A DNA stretch of 64,000 nucleotides from Bacteroidota bacterium (GTDB lineage: Bacteria; Bacteroidota; Bacteroidia; AKYH767-A; 2013-40CM-41-45). The stretch is taken from assembly GCA_016720655.1 (NCBI GenBank), contig JADKKE010000003.1, positions 124,001 to 188,000 on the forward strand, written 5' to 3'. A program made the translations under genes and the position numbers. Below, piece after piece: positions 20,161 through 29,829 of this stretch. The number at the start of each line of letters is the position of its first letter. Position 1 is the stretch's first letter. The notes beneath the pieces are model-generated. The model worked only from the letters and a program-made list of their open reading frames with translations. It searched no databases and was not told the origin of the DNA.

Positions 20161-21642
20161 CTACTTCTGAAAATAAAACCTCGGTTTTTCAATTACTCCC
20201 CAATATTTTAAGAGCTTGCAATTCAATTCTGATTCCCTGTAATCCCTCAGAAGCACCCAAGCCATAACTGTGCAGTCGTTTTTCAGTTCTACCATTTCTT
20301 CCTGTGAATTGGCGAGGTCTTTTAATCGAAGTCTTTCGTATTTGTTGTCCTTATACAAGGATGCATCGGGAATGAAGAAGTACACACAAAAAGAGAGGAG
20401 CCATACAAATTGAATTTTTCGTGTTTGCGGCAGAATTTGTTTGAACAACACAACAGAAGTATATCCCGCAAGAAAATAGAGACAAATATAAACCGGAACA
20501 AAAGTGTCCCATCGTAAAATGCTGGGTCTGTATCCGCGGTAACCTCCCAGTGGAAGTAGCAAGAGATAGACAAGTGAAAAGATGAGAATTAATTTCCCTG
20601 ATTGAAAAAGATCAGACCGTTCTTTTGTATTCGGAGTAAAGCGGAGGAAGATGAAGTTCAGAAGGATGAACAGAATGAGAACCGGCAAAGCGCTGTTGCC
20701 AAAGAAAAAATCCGGCATCACATCAAACATGCGGAGGTAACGTTCTTTTATTGGCAAAGAAAAATTAAAATTTTCCGAATTAAATTGTCCGATGTACCAG
20801 GAATACATACTCAATAAAATGAGAATGGGAAATGTGATGCGGATGGATTGTGGAATTTGTTTGATTCTTGCGAAGAGAGTTGAAAATATATTTTCATTCC
20901 TGCTTTTTGTCTTCCAAAATTCATTGCAAAAGATGAGGACACATACTATGAGTGCAACACCGGGATTCAAAGGCCCGCTCAGGGAAATGAGGACAGGGAG
21001 TGCTATCAATGTTATTTTCCGGATGATGCCTGCATTTTTCCATCCTCCATTTTTCTCAATAAAAAAGAGCATTCGAAAAAACAAAACGAGAAAACTCATC
21101 GGGAGTGCATAAAAAAAAGCATAGGTAATGGATCGATCTATCACTCCGATGTATTGATTGAATCCGGCTGTTTGAAATAGAAATGAAATCAGCACTGCCG
21201 GGAAAAGAAATTCCCTGCTCCTGATCTTGCGTGTTCCGCCTGCAAGCGATGCGAGAAGATAGAGGAGGAATGCCTGCATTAATACTTTCGCAAGTGCAAC
21301 AGATGCATATATACTATCAATTTTGTTCGTGAAATTCTGCATGAAAAAGGGAACCGTCCGAAAATAGTCTGCCATCATCCAATGTGCAAAAGACCGGTTG
21401 GGCGCAGCGTAGGATTCATGTTTCAGTAAAACACTGAGCGCAAAGGGATCCTGCATTACCTTTTCATAGCTCTTCGAAGGAACAATAATACTGGCCATAT
21501 CACCATCCAGACTAATTCGGGCTTGCTGAATAAATGAAAGCACGAGTTTAAAAAGGATGAGGAGAACAAGCGATATGTTGATGATTTTTGCTTTCACAGG
21601 AATTTGAATGCAAGATAGAAATCCTGATGAATGCAGGGACAT
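20161..21642 (-). CDS. Large polytopic membrane protein, unknown
   Basis: 493 residues with roughly nine to eleven hydrophobic helices. A loop after the first helix contains MASIIVPSKSYEKVMQDPFALSVL and HWMMADYFRTVPF. This resembles the layout of GT-C glycosyltransferase-like proteins, with acidic or aromatic residues in the first external loop, but the classic DD/ED motif is not convincing and I do not assign it. The C-terminal 80 residues are polar (DASLYKDNKYERLRLKDLA). It is convergent with the preceding T9SS gene, with an 83-bp gap. Start chosen at the track ATG (21642); an internal start is possible. Confidence 0.65.
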   Translation of the reverse strand: MSLHSSGFLSCIQIPVKAKIINISLVLLILFKLVLSFIQQARISLDGDMASIIVPSKSYEKVMQDPFALSVLLKHESYAAPNRSFAHWMMADYFRTVPFFMQNFTNKIDSIYASVALAKVLMQAFLLYLLASLAGGTRKIRSREFLFPAVLISFLFQTAGFNQYIGVIDRSITYAFFYALPMSFLVLFFRMLFFIEKNGGWKNAGIIRKITLIALPVLISLSGPLNPGVALIVCVLIFCNEFWKTKSRNENIFSTLFARIKQIPQSIRITFPILILLSMYSWYIGQFNSENFNFSLPIKERYLRMFDVMPDFFFGNSALPVLILFILLNFIFLRFTPNTKERSDLFQSGKLILIFSLVYLLLLPLGGYRGYRPSILRWDTFVPVYICLYFLAGYTSVVLFKQILPQTRKIQFVWLLSFCVYFFIPDASLYKDNKYERLRLKDLANSQEEMVELKNDCTVMAWVLLRDYRESELNCKLLKYWGVIEKPRFYFQK

Positions 21643-21662
21643 TCAATTTCGTAAAGACGTGA

Positions 21663-21705
21663 GAAAAAAAAGCCGACCTGCATGGTGCAGGTCGGCTATG
21701 CTTTT
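21663..21705 (-). terminator. Strong terminator after the DUF4139 gene
   Basis: A 12-bp perfect stem (671-682 with 686-697) with a 3-nt loop. On the minus strand it is followed directly by eight T; on the plus strand it is followed by a T6 run four bases later, so it may act both ways. It lies just after the stop at 21706. Confidence 0.9.
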
Positions 21706-23364
21706 TTAGAGTCCAGCCAGATTTTTGTTTTTCGGTACTCTCACTTCGTACGTGAATTTCAGTTTTTTGCTTTCGTTTGCTTTCAGTGAAAGATCCCACA
21801 CAAGGATTCCGGTTTCTGCATCGAGGGAGGAACCGTCTCCATTGATAAGAGCGATTTTAATATCCGGGTCCTGGCTTAGCGGAATTTGATCGGTCACGTC
21901 CATTTTCACCGGGAATGATTTTGTATTCCGAACGGTAATTTCATAGGTGATGGAAATGGTTTTCTCGTCGATAATGATCCGTTCCTTTGTTTTGTCTTTT
22001 AATTTTTTTCTGCTCACCAGGAGCGCGCGATCTCTGCCCAGACTGAGGGAAAGCGTATCAACAGAAGCTTCCGGATTGAGTACTGAGGTGCCCAGGTAAT
22101 TTCCGTCAAAATAAATTCGCGAATTTCCGGGAAGGAGATTCATTTCACTCCAGTTATTTACATCGGCAAGCAGGTAGGCATTCAAATCCAATTTAGGTAC
22201 CGCAGAATATTTGTAAGTGGATTTCAGGGTTTTGTTTTGTATTGCAACGACGTGAATATTCGGATCATTTGGGATTGAATATTTCAATTTGATGTCGTAT
22301 TCGGTCTGAATCATTTTTTCATTCTCAGAAATAAATTCTGCGAGTGTAGGAGCATCCGCCATGATGTCTTTTGGCATTTTTTCATCGTCAGTTATTTTAG
22401 ACAAAGCGCCTGCCGCAACTGTTTCCCGTATTTCGTTTTTGTATTTCGCCCGGAAATTCTGGACAAAGCTCAGGTAAAACGGACTGAGTTCAGGTTTGAT
22501 CGTACTTTGAGAAGGATTGCCGGTGCTCAATGTAAGCGCGACATTTTTCCAATCCATTCCGCTTTGTTGCCGGAGTTCTGCTTTGTAGGACAAATCCATT
22601 GTGCCATTTGTATTTGCACGCAAATCATAAGAAGGTAACCATGCCGCCTGCTGAACAAAGAAGGAAACGGAAACTTCTGCAGTGGCTGCAGCCTCCGCGT
22701 AAACCATGACCACGATAGTTTGCTCTGCTTCCTGCACCGGAGCTTCGCTTGCTGCGTTTACTTTATTGAGAGCGGCAATTCTTAGATCGAGGGTTTGTTT
22801 TAATTCCTGTTTGTAAAAGATTTTCTTTTTTAAACCCGTTGTTTCTGTACTGATATTAATTAAACGTTGACGCAGAAACGCGATACCCTCTTTAAACATA
22901 TCAAGTGTATCACGCAATGATTCACCTTTGAGGAGACGGTTGTTGAGCAATATGTTTTTTTCTGTAACAAGTCCGCTCAATTGCTCATTCAATTCCTCCA
23001 TTTCAAAATTGAGCATGACAAGAGAGTCATTGGCTGCTTTTAATGCCCTGTCGACCAATTTCGAGGATGATTTTTTCGGTTGATCATTAAATTTTGTTTC
23101 AAATTTTACATCCATAATTACAAAATTTCCTTTTGCAGATGCTTGAATTGAATTTTTGTCCAGGTTGGGCGAGACACCTTCAAAAACAAAGTGGTTGATG
23201 CCGGGTACTGCAGTAAAATCGGTAGCACATGTAAGCTGTGCTCCACTGAGATAGACGGTAGCTTTTGAAACTTTGGCGTCTGTTGTTTTGATTGCTTCTG
23301 CAAAAATGCCGGTTTTACCGAACAGGATGAGCAAGATGATGGTTAGAACAGGAAGTTTTTTCAT
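21706..23364 (-). CDS. Secreted DUF4139/DUF4140 (MuiA-like) protein
   Basis: 552 residues. The signal peptide is followed by DUF4140 (KVSKATVYLSGAQLTCATDF...GINHFVFEGVSP), a long coiled-coil region (about 100-210, with repeated LNEQL and LRQRLINI) and the DUF4139 beta-rich half (VSFFVQQAAWLPSYDLRA, and the terminal LKLKFTYEVRVPK). The family is named after mucoidy inhibitor A; its biochemical role is not known, and it is believed to act in the periplasm or at the outer membrane. Length is normal. Two Lys/Asp-rich segments in the middle suggest a flexible linker. It is probably monocistronic, bounded by the strong terminator downstream. Confidence 0.88.
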   Translation of the reverse strand: MKKLPVLTIILLILFGKTGIFAEAIKTTDAKVSKATVYLSGAQLTCATDFTAVPGINHFVFEGVSPNLDKNSIQASAKGNFVIMDVKFETKFNDQPKKSSSKLVDRALKAANDSLVMLNFEMEELNEQLSGLVTEKNILLNNRLLKGESLRDTLDMFKEGIAFLRQRLINISTETTGLKKKIFYKQELKQTLDLRIAALNKVNAASEAPVQEAEQTIVVMVYAEAAATAEVSVSFFVQQAAWLPSYDLRANTNGTMDLSYKAELRQQSGMDWKNVALTLSTGNPSQSTIKPELSPFYLSFVQNFRAKYKNEIRETVAAGALSKITDDEKMPKDIMADAPTLAEFISENEKMIQTEYDIKLKYSIPNDPNIHVVAIQNKTLKSTYKYSAVPKLDLNAYLLADVNNWSEMNLLPGNSRIYFDGNYLGTSVLNPEASVDTLSLSLGRDRALLVSRKKLKDKTKERIIIDEKTISITYEITVRNTKSFPVKMDVTDQIPLSQDPDIKIALINGDGSSLDAETGILVWDLSLKANESKKLKFTYEVRVPKNKNLAGL

Positions 23365-23497
23365 GATTTTCTTTTTCTCCCAGATGCTTTTGAATCAGGA
23401 TTCCATAATGAATCCAAATTTTTATAGACATTTGTTTGAATAGCATCCTGTTCTGATTTCAGAATGAATGCTCTCGCACAAGAAAAGAATGTGCGCT

Positions 23498-24135
23498 TTA
23501 GTCTGCCACAATGGTTTTCCCGGAAATGATTCGTGCATCTTCCCTTCCCGAAATTGAAAAGAAATAAACGCCGCTTCCTAAGGATTTCGTTTCGATTTCA
23601 AAAAAATCATCGGTTCCGGATTGACTGAACACAAGCTTACCCGAAACAGAAAACAATTCAAATTGCCTTTTCTGATGGCTGGGGTTTTCGAAAAGAAAAA
23701 CCTGATTGCCTGTAGAAGCATTCTGCCGGATCTCGTATCCCGATTCACCGATTTGTTGTACATGAATTTTTAGTACACTTGAAAATGCAAGTCCGCCAGG
23801 TTCAGGCGATAATAATTTGTACGATTCGATTGCGGAGTGAGATCAGTAAACGTATACGATTGCGGTTCAGAAGTACTGCCGCAAACTCCTTCGATACTTC
23901 CGATTTCAACAAAAGATACGCTATCCACTGAACGCATGACACCAATTCCGTTACAGGTGCTGCCTTGTCCGATTTCCCAGCTTAAGTAAACCTGATTGTT
24001 GTATGCCGTTCCGTTGAATTTAGTCAGCAGTGGTGTTGACTGAGCAAAACCGGTTCTGCTTTCACTTGTGAAAAGAAAGAGGCAGATGAAAGCGAAGAAA
24101 AGATTTTTTTGAATTGCTGAATTACACATGACCAC
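23498..24135 (-). CDS. Small secreted protein with type A T9SS tail (one frameshift)
   Basis: Signal peptide plus a fibronectin III/beta-sandwich-like region (LTKFNGTAYNNQVYLSWEIGQGSTCNGIGVMRSVDSVSFVEIG...SYTFTDLTPQSNRTNYYRLN) of about 120 residues. The frame then stops. Restoring one C in the CC run near 23797-23801 joins it to GGLAFSSVLKIHVQQIGE... and a T9SS tail with VSGKLVFSQ and GVYFFSISG, ending at 23498 (about 212 residues). This layout is a typical secreted cell-surface protein of Bacteroidota that carries only an FN3-like domain. Role unknown. Confidence 0.75.
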
Positions 24136-24188
24136 AGCTTGAAATAAGAATAGGTTTATGTTCTATCGCAGAAAAAAGCACAATCGAA

Positions 24189-25466
24189 TTAAGCTTGTGG
24201 TCGCGGTTTTTTATGGTGTCGGAAATTTTTTCTTCCTTTTCCACCTGCACCGCTCTTGCCACCACCGGTTGGACGGTGAAAGATTTTAGATTTCGAACCC
24301 GGACTCCATTCCGGAGCGGCCCCAAATTCTACCGGCATCGGATACTTTGGAATTTCACGTTCGATCAACTGTTCAATTGTTGCGAACTTGCGTTGATCTT
24401 TATCATTGATGAAAGTGATGGCTTCTCCGGTAGATTCCGCTCGTGCAGTTCTCCCGACACGGTGAACATAATCTTCAGCATCGCCTGGAACATCGTAATT
24501 CAAAACCAGTCCGATATTGTCTATATCAATTCCACGTGAAAGAATATCAGTAGCAACGAGAATCTTTGTATTTCTACTTCGGAAACTTAGCAACACACTT
24601 TCTCTTTCGTCCTGTGTAAGATCACTGTGGATTGCTTTGGCCGGTAATTTACGCTGTTGCAATTCTCTTTCAAGTGCTTTTACACCGGATTTAGTGGACG
24701 CAAAGATGAGTACGCTGGCGAGATTTTTATCCGAAAGAATTTTTACCAGCAGTGGAGTTTTTTGGGTATCGTAAGTGAGATATGCGCCTTGTAAAATTCC
24801 TTCTGCCGGTTTACTGATAGCGATGTTCACTTCCAGTGGATCGTTGAGGATCTTTTTGGCAAGCTCACGCATTTTGGGCGGCATGGTTGCACTGAAAAAT
24901 AAATTCTGTCTTTTCGCCGGAAGGTGACGGATGATTTTTAAGATATCATCATAGAAACCCATGTCGAGCATTTTGTCGGCTTCATCCAAAACCAGACAAT
25001 CCAACTGATCAAATTTCACATAACCCAGATTCAGATGACTCATCAATCGTCCGGGAGTTGCGATGATGACGGAGGCACCTTCTGTGAGTGCTTTCTTTTC
25101 ACGGTCAAAGGTCATTCCATCACTTCCTCCGTAAACAGCAATAGAACTTGCATGCGTGAAATAAGCAAAACCCTGAAATGCATTATCGATCTGAAGAGCC
25201 AATTCACGTGTGGGTGAAATGATCAATGCAGAAGTATGCGCCATTGAATTTTGAGAAATCTTATGCAAAAGCGGAAGCAGATATGCCGCCGTTTTTCCAG
25301 TACCTGTCTGCGCACATGCGATGACATCCCGGCCTTTAAGGATTACGGGAAGCACTTGTTCCTGGATGGGTGTTGGTTTGGAAAAACCCATAGAATCCAG
25401 TCCATCCATTAAAGGGTCACATAAGCCAAATTCAGAGAAGTCCACTTTCGATCGGATATAAAGCAA
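24189..25466 (-). CDS. DEAD-box ATP-dependent RNA helicase
   Basis: 425 residues. Q motif (FSEFGLCDPLMDGLDSMGFSKPTPIQEQ), Walker A AQTGTGKT at 52-59, motif II DEAD within LVLDEADKMLD, SAT in motif III, and the C-terminal helicase motifs ILSRGIDIDN and HRVGRTAR. The tail is short, Gly/Lys/Arg-rich (GGGKSGAGGKGRKNFRHHKKPRP) and suited to RNA binding. This is the RhlE/CshA-type minimal helicase used in ribosome assembly, mRNA turnover or cold adaptation; the exact subtype is not assignable. A long upstream leader (565 bp to the next divergent gene) fits regulated or cold-induced expression, but no motif proves it. Confidence 0.93.
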   Translation of the reverse strand: MLYIRSKVDFSEFGLCDPLMDGLDSMGFSKPTPIQEQVLPVILKGRDVIACAQTGTGKTAAYLLPLLHKISQNSMAHTSALIISPTRELALQIDNAFQGFAYFTHASSIAVYGGSDGMTFDREKKALTEGASVIIATPGRLMSHLNLGYVKFDQLDCLVLDEADKMLDMGFYDDILKIIRHLPAKRQNLFFSATMPPKMRELAKKILNDPLEVNIAISKPAEGILQGAYLTYDTQKTPLLVKILSDKNLASVLIFASTKSGVKALERELQQRKLPAKAIHSDLTQDERESVLLSFRSRNTKILVATDILSRGIDIDNIGLVLNYDVPGDAEDYVHRVGRTARAESTGEAITFINDKDQRKFATIEQLIEREIPKYPMPVEFGAAPEWSPGSKSKIFHRPTGGGKSGAGGKGRKNFRHHKKPRPQA

Positions 25467-26031
25467 TGATTAAAAGATCCGGCCTGCAATGAAAATCAAG
25501 GCTATTTTCCGGCTGCTTCCCGGTGACCGAATTAGTTGTTGTATACAAATACTGATTCTCAAAGGTAAGAAAAGGAATGGATAGGATTATTTGTAAACCA
25601 GGAAGGAGAAATTACAGCAGAATTAGAGGCAGGAAAAATGAATCTGATCTGCAGCAATTTATTGATGGCAAATTGAGAGAAGAGATAGTCGTCATTTGAT
25701 TCTCTTTATATTCATTAACAAGCAATTGATAGACTAATATTTAATTTTGACTATCAAATGGTTGTTTTTTACCATCAAAATGTTGCAATTTGTCTTCTAA
25801 GCAATCTCTGAATTGTCATTCTTCCAGCTTGTGTGAAGGGAATTTGTCATTTATAATTCATTTATAATCAAATAGATAACAAAATACAAACAATCGGCAG
25901 GGGATATTTACCCTAAAAAGCCTCATTTTTTTACCATTCGCAGACATATCTTCACATAATAAACAGCATCTAAGGTCCTCAATTTACTATATTTACGCAG
26001 ATTTTTAACATTTTAAAGGCATTGCTTTAAA
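25467..26031. other. Divergent intergenic region of about 565 bp
   Basis: It separates the DEAD-box helicase (leftward) from the PHP-domain protein (rightward). I see a perfect TAATTTTG -7 box on the plus strand at 25742-25749 and a small inverted repeat around 25756-25777 (ATGGT...ACCAT). The sequence is AT-rich, with no open frame or RNA gene I can support. A long helicase leader is possible. Confidence 0.5.
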
Positions 26032-26058
26032 ATGTCATTTCATCACTACAAACCCGGA

Positions 26059-29000
26059 ATGCGAAAGCTAATTTATCGTCTATCTGTTTTAGTAACACTT
26101 TGCTTCATTGGAGGTGAGAGTTTGTATGGTCAGACGGTTTTACTCGATGATTTTAACAGAACAACGAGTAATGTGGTTGGAAATGGGTGGAGTGAAACTG
26201 AAACCGTAGCAAATACCGGAGCTACCGTTGCGGCCAACACCTATCTTTCGATGGGTTCTACAACAGCCGGCCGCGACTACATCTGGCGGGATGTTTCTAC
26301 CAATTACAATACTGTTTACAATACAAATACGAGTGTTTTGACATGGATGGTCAAGATGCGTCAAACGGGAACAGATCCTTCCGGTTTTGATGCAAGCAAT
26401 TACGGAATGGCCTTTGTCCTCGGTTGTAATTCCAGCAATTTTTTAACAGGAAGTGGATATGCTGTTGTCCTGGGAAATTCAGGAACTTCCGACAACATTC
26501 GTCTGGTTCGATTTGCTGCAGGAATGTCGCCGGTTGCAAACATCACACAGATTCTTGCACCACCAACTGATTTTGCAAATGAATATCATGCAATCAAAGT
26601 TGTCTATAATCCGGTAGGAAATTCCTGGAGCTTGTATGTATCGAACAATGGATTGCCGGGACCCTTTATCGATCCGAGCCTGGTGGTTTGGGGAGCAGCA
26701 ACAAACGGAACAGACGGTACATATACCAGCACAGACTTGATGTTCCTCGGCTGCTTGTGGAACCATGCTACCGGAGCAACGGATTTTGGAACTTTTGATA
26801 ACATCTATATTCCGAATGCCTGCAGTATTAATCCTGAACCTACAACACCCGCAACAGCACAAGCCGTTTCCGGAATTGGTGCGAATGCAATGACCTTGAA
26901 CTGGACAAGAGGAAACGGAAGTGAATGTATTGTCATTATGCATCAGGCAGGTGCTGTTGTTTCGACACCTGCCGATGGTAGTGCATATATCGCAAGTACA
27001 ACATTTGGAAGTGGCACAAACATGGCAGCGAATGAGTATGTCGTATATATGGGTAGCGGCACTACGTGTACAGTCACCGGATTGAATCCGAATACATCTT
27101 ATAGCTACAGTGTGTTTGAATTCAATGGAACCGGTTGTACCACAAATTTTTTACTCAGTACTCCGGCACTTGGATCTGCAACAACCATTGGTTGCTTGCT
27201 CGCTACAGAACCGAATGTACAAAGCTCCGGTTTAACAACAACGACTGCTCTTTCGAATTCGATCCAACTAAGTTGGACACGGGGAAATGGTTCTTTTTGT
27301 ATTGTGCTGTGCAAAGGAATCAGTGCAATTACAACACCTCCGGTTGATGGCATCGTCTACACTGCGAAGTCTGCTTATGGACTTGGCTCATCTACGGCGC
27401 CCGGTGAATATGCAGTCTACCTGGGAACAGGCAACGCATGTACTGTGACCGGTTTGCTTCCTGGTTTTACGTATTACTTCGCAGTCTTTGAAATGAATGG
27501 TACGGGATGCAATTCGAATTACCTGAGTACGCCAATGCCTACTGCATCCGCAACGACAATTTCAGTTCCTGCGTACACTAAATATTTTGGTAATCTTCAT
27601 GCACACTCCGATTATTCTGATGGTGATGTAGACAATCTCTGCAATGGAGCGAACAGTCCGACCTGTTGTTATTCGGATGCAAGCACCGCGCTCTATTTTG
27701 ATTACATGGGAATTTCGGATCACAACCACAACGAAGGTCCGGTGATGACAAGAGCGAAATATGCAAGTGGAATTTCGGAAGCTGCTGCTTACATGGTAAG
27801 CAATCCAAGTTTCGTGGCAATGTATGGAATGGAATGGGGAACGATCTCAACCGGTGGTCACATCAATGTATATGGCATCAATCAGTTGTTGGGATGGAAT
27901 ACCGGAAACTACGATGTATATGTTGCAAAAGGAGATTACAATACAGTTCTCAATTTGGTAGCTTCCACACCGAATGCTTTTGCAACACTTTGTCATCCGA
28001 ATTCAACTGACTTCGGAAACATCAAGAGCAATCCTTACAATGGAACGTACGACAATGCCATTGTTGGTGTCGCTGTAAAAAATGGTCCGGCTTTTTCGAC
28101 CAATGTGAGTTATACTGATCCCGCAGCGAGCAATACAGTATCGTATTTCAAAGACATGCTCGCAAAAGGATATCATCTCGGTCCGCTTGCGGATATGGAC
28201 AATCACAATTCTGCAACCATGGGAAAATCAAACCAGGGACGTACTGTGATTCTCGCCACAGCACGCACTCAGTCTGCCATTCTCGACGGAATCCTGAACA
28301 TGCGTTTTTACGCAACAGAAGATTTTAATTTCCAGGTGACGTTTAATGCAAATGGAACCTTGCCGATGGGAAGTATTGTTGTGCAAACAGTAAACCCAAC
28401 TTTCACCGTGAATGCATCCGATCCGGATGGAGAAACCGTTACGCAGATTCGTTTGTTTTATGGAGTTCCCGGAAGCAATCTTACTCCGACAGTGCTTACT
28501 TCGAATACAAATTCCGGCACACTCACCTTCACGCACACATTTACTACAGGCACCTATTATTATTATGCAGAGATCACTCAGGCCGATGGGAATGTTGCAT
28601 GGACCTCTCCGATTTGGTACACAAAAATTACTTCACCTCTCCCCATTGAATTGCTCAGCTTTAGCGGTAAGAATACCTGGAAAGGAAATGTTCTTGACTG
28701 GCAGACGGCTTCTGAAATCAACAATGCTTACTTCACTATCGAGCGCAGTGCTGATGGAAGTAATTTTGAAGAGCTTGCAAATTTGGACGGAGCCGGGAAC
28801 AGTACAGAGAAACACTCCTATTCTTATCTCGACCGTAATGCAAAAACAGGTCTGAATTATTACCGACTCCGACAAACAGATTTTGATGGAACGTTTAGCA
28901 ATTCCAATATCATTGCAATTCGTTCGGTTGAATCAAAAGGATTGTTTACTATTTTCCCTAACCCCAACACTGGAACCTTTACACTTTCATTTGAAGGAGA

Positions 29001-29184
29001 GGATACCGGTGATTATGACTTGAAGGTATTCAACACTCTTGGAGCTGTTGTGTTTTCTTCGCCGGTGAACGCTTCTTCATCAACTACTTTCTTTGTTCCG
29101 GAGCTCAGTGCCGGTGTGTATACTGTGCATTTGAGTGATGGAAAAGACAGCTTCATTCAGCGAATGTTGATTCAGCAGCCTTAA
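26059..29184 (+). CDS. Secreted PHP-domain metallophosphoesterase-like protein with LamG-like and FN3 domains and a T9SS tail
   Basis: About 1,040 residues (ATG 26059 preferred; 26032 possible). A signal peptide is followed by a concanavalin/LamG-like beta-sandwich (LLDDFNRTTSN...), two FN3-like units with the WTRGNGS/C..IV signature, and a PHP domain. Metal-ligand motifs are all present: LHAHSDYSDG (HxH), ISDHNH, GMEWG, CHPN and DMDNHN. The tail is a type A T9SS sorting domain (LFTIFPNPNTGTFTLSF ... GVYTVHL). PHP domains act as metal-dependent phosphoesterases or nucleases; secretion would place this one on the cell surface, perhaps to release phosphate from organic phosphoesters. Confidence 0.88.
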   Translation: MRKLIYRLSVLVTLCFIGGESLYGQTVLLDDFNRTTSNVVGNGWSETETVANTGATVAANTYLSMGSTTAGRDYIWRDVSTNYNTVYNTNTSVLTWMVKMRQTGTDPSGFDASNYGMAFVLGCNSSNFLTGSGYAVVLGNSGTSDNIRLVRFAAGMSPVANITQILAPPTDFANEYHAIKVVYNPVGNSWSLYVSNNGLPGPFIDPSLVVWGAATNGTDGTYTSTDLMFLGCLWNHATGATDFGTFDNIYIPNACSINPEPTTPATAQAVSGIGANAMTLNWTRGNGSECIVIMHQAGAVVSTPADGSAYIASTTFGSGTNMAANEYVVYMGSGTTCTVTGLNPNTSYSYSVFEFNGTGCTTNFLLSTPALGSATTIGCLLATEPNVQSSGLTTTTALSNSIQLSWTRGNGSFCIVLCKGISAITTPPVDGIVYTAKSAYGLGSSTAPGEYAVYLGTGNACTVTGLLPGFTYYFAVFEMNGTGCNSNYLSTPMPTASATTISVPAYTKYFGNLHAHSDYSDGDVDNLCNGANSPTCCYSDASTALYFDYMGISDHNHNEGPVMTRAKYASGISEAAAYMVSNPSFVAMYGMEWGTISTGGHINVYGINQLLGWNTGNYDVYVAKGDYNTVLNLVASTPNAFATLCHPNSTDFGNIKSNPYNGTYDNAIVGVAVKNGPAFSTNVSYTDPAASNTVSYFKDMLAKGYHLGPLADMDNHNSATMGKSNQGRTVILATARTQSAILDGILNMRFYATEDFNFQVTFNANGTLPMGSIVVQTVNPTFTVNASDPDGETVTQIRLFYGVPGSNLTPTVLTSNTNSGTLTFTHTFTTGTYYYYAEITQADGNVAWTSPIWYTKITSPLPIELLSFSGKNTWKGNVLDWQTASEINNAYFTIERSADGSNFEELANLDGAGNSTEKHSYSYLDRNAKTGLNYYRLRQTDFDGTFSNSNIIAIRSVESKGLFTIFPNPNTGTFTLSFEGEDTGDYDLKVFNTLGAVVFSSPVNASSSTTFFVPELSAGVYTVHLSDGKDSFIQRMLIQQP

Positions 29185-29235
29185 TTATTTCCCTGCACTC
29201 AAGTTTCATTGAATGATTTTCCGAAAAGGAAATTT

Positions 29236-29562
29236 TCAGGCTGAGACTATTTTTAAGCCGAGCAGGGAGCCGATCAAAGTAGAGAGGAAAAATAGTCTCC
29301 AGAAATCGACAGGTTCTTTAAAAATGAATATTCCCACGAGGACTGTTCCGACAGCACCAATACCCGTCCATACAGCATAAGCAGTACCAATCGGGAGTGA
29401 CAGTGTTGCTTTATAAAGCAGGAACATGCTTAGACCCAGGCATACGAAAAAGCCGGTCCACCACATCATTACGAGGTTTCCGGAGGCAGTTTTTGCTTTT
29501 CCAAGGCATGTTGCGAATCCCACTTCAAAAAGCCCGGCCAGGACCAATAGTATCCAATTCAT
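29236..29562 (-). CDS. sugE: SMR-family exporter, guanidinium (SugE/Gdx) type
   Basis: 108 residues with four membrane helices. The essential Glu13 is in LAGLFEVGF, and LPIGTAYAVWTGIGAVGTVLVGIFIFKEP matches the SugE/Gdx branch rather than EmrE, which has a different GXG pattern. SugE/Gdx members mainly export guanidinium with proton antiport; detoxification is the likely role. No guanidine riboswitch fold is visible in the 5' region. It is monocistronic and convergent with the preceding PHP gene. Confidence 0.9.
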   Translation of the reverse strand: MNWILLVLAGLFEVGFATCLGKAKTASGNLVMMWWTGFFVCLGLSMFLLYKATLSLPIGTAYAVWTGIGAVGTVLVGIFIFKEPVDFWRLFFLSTLIGSLLGLKIVSA

Positions 29563-29829
29563 AAAGATTTTTTTTCGAGAAGCTTAATCTACGGTGAATA
29601 TACAATTCTTAGAAAAAGGTCAGATCTAAAATTTAAGGAATTGCAACAGGAAAAAACAATGTTTTCCCTGGAAAGTACAATAATTTGAATTTTCCAGTCG
29701 ATGGATGCTTTCCGGAACACCTCGATAACAAAGGCTTTCGGGAAGTTTCATTAAACCATTTAGATTTAATAGATTTGTCAAAAGGTCTTCACGGCTTCCT
29801 GCGACCAATCTTAGGTTTTCACCCCCCGA

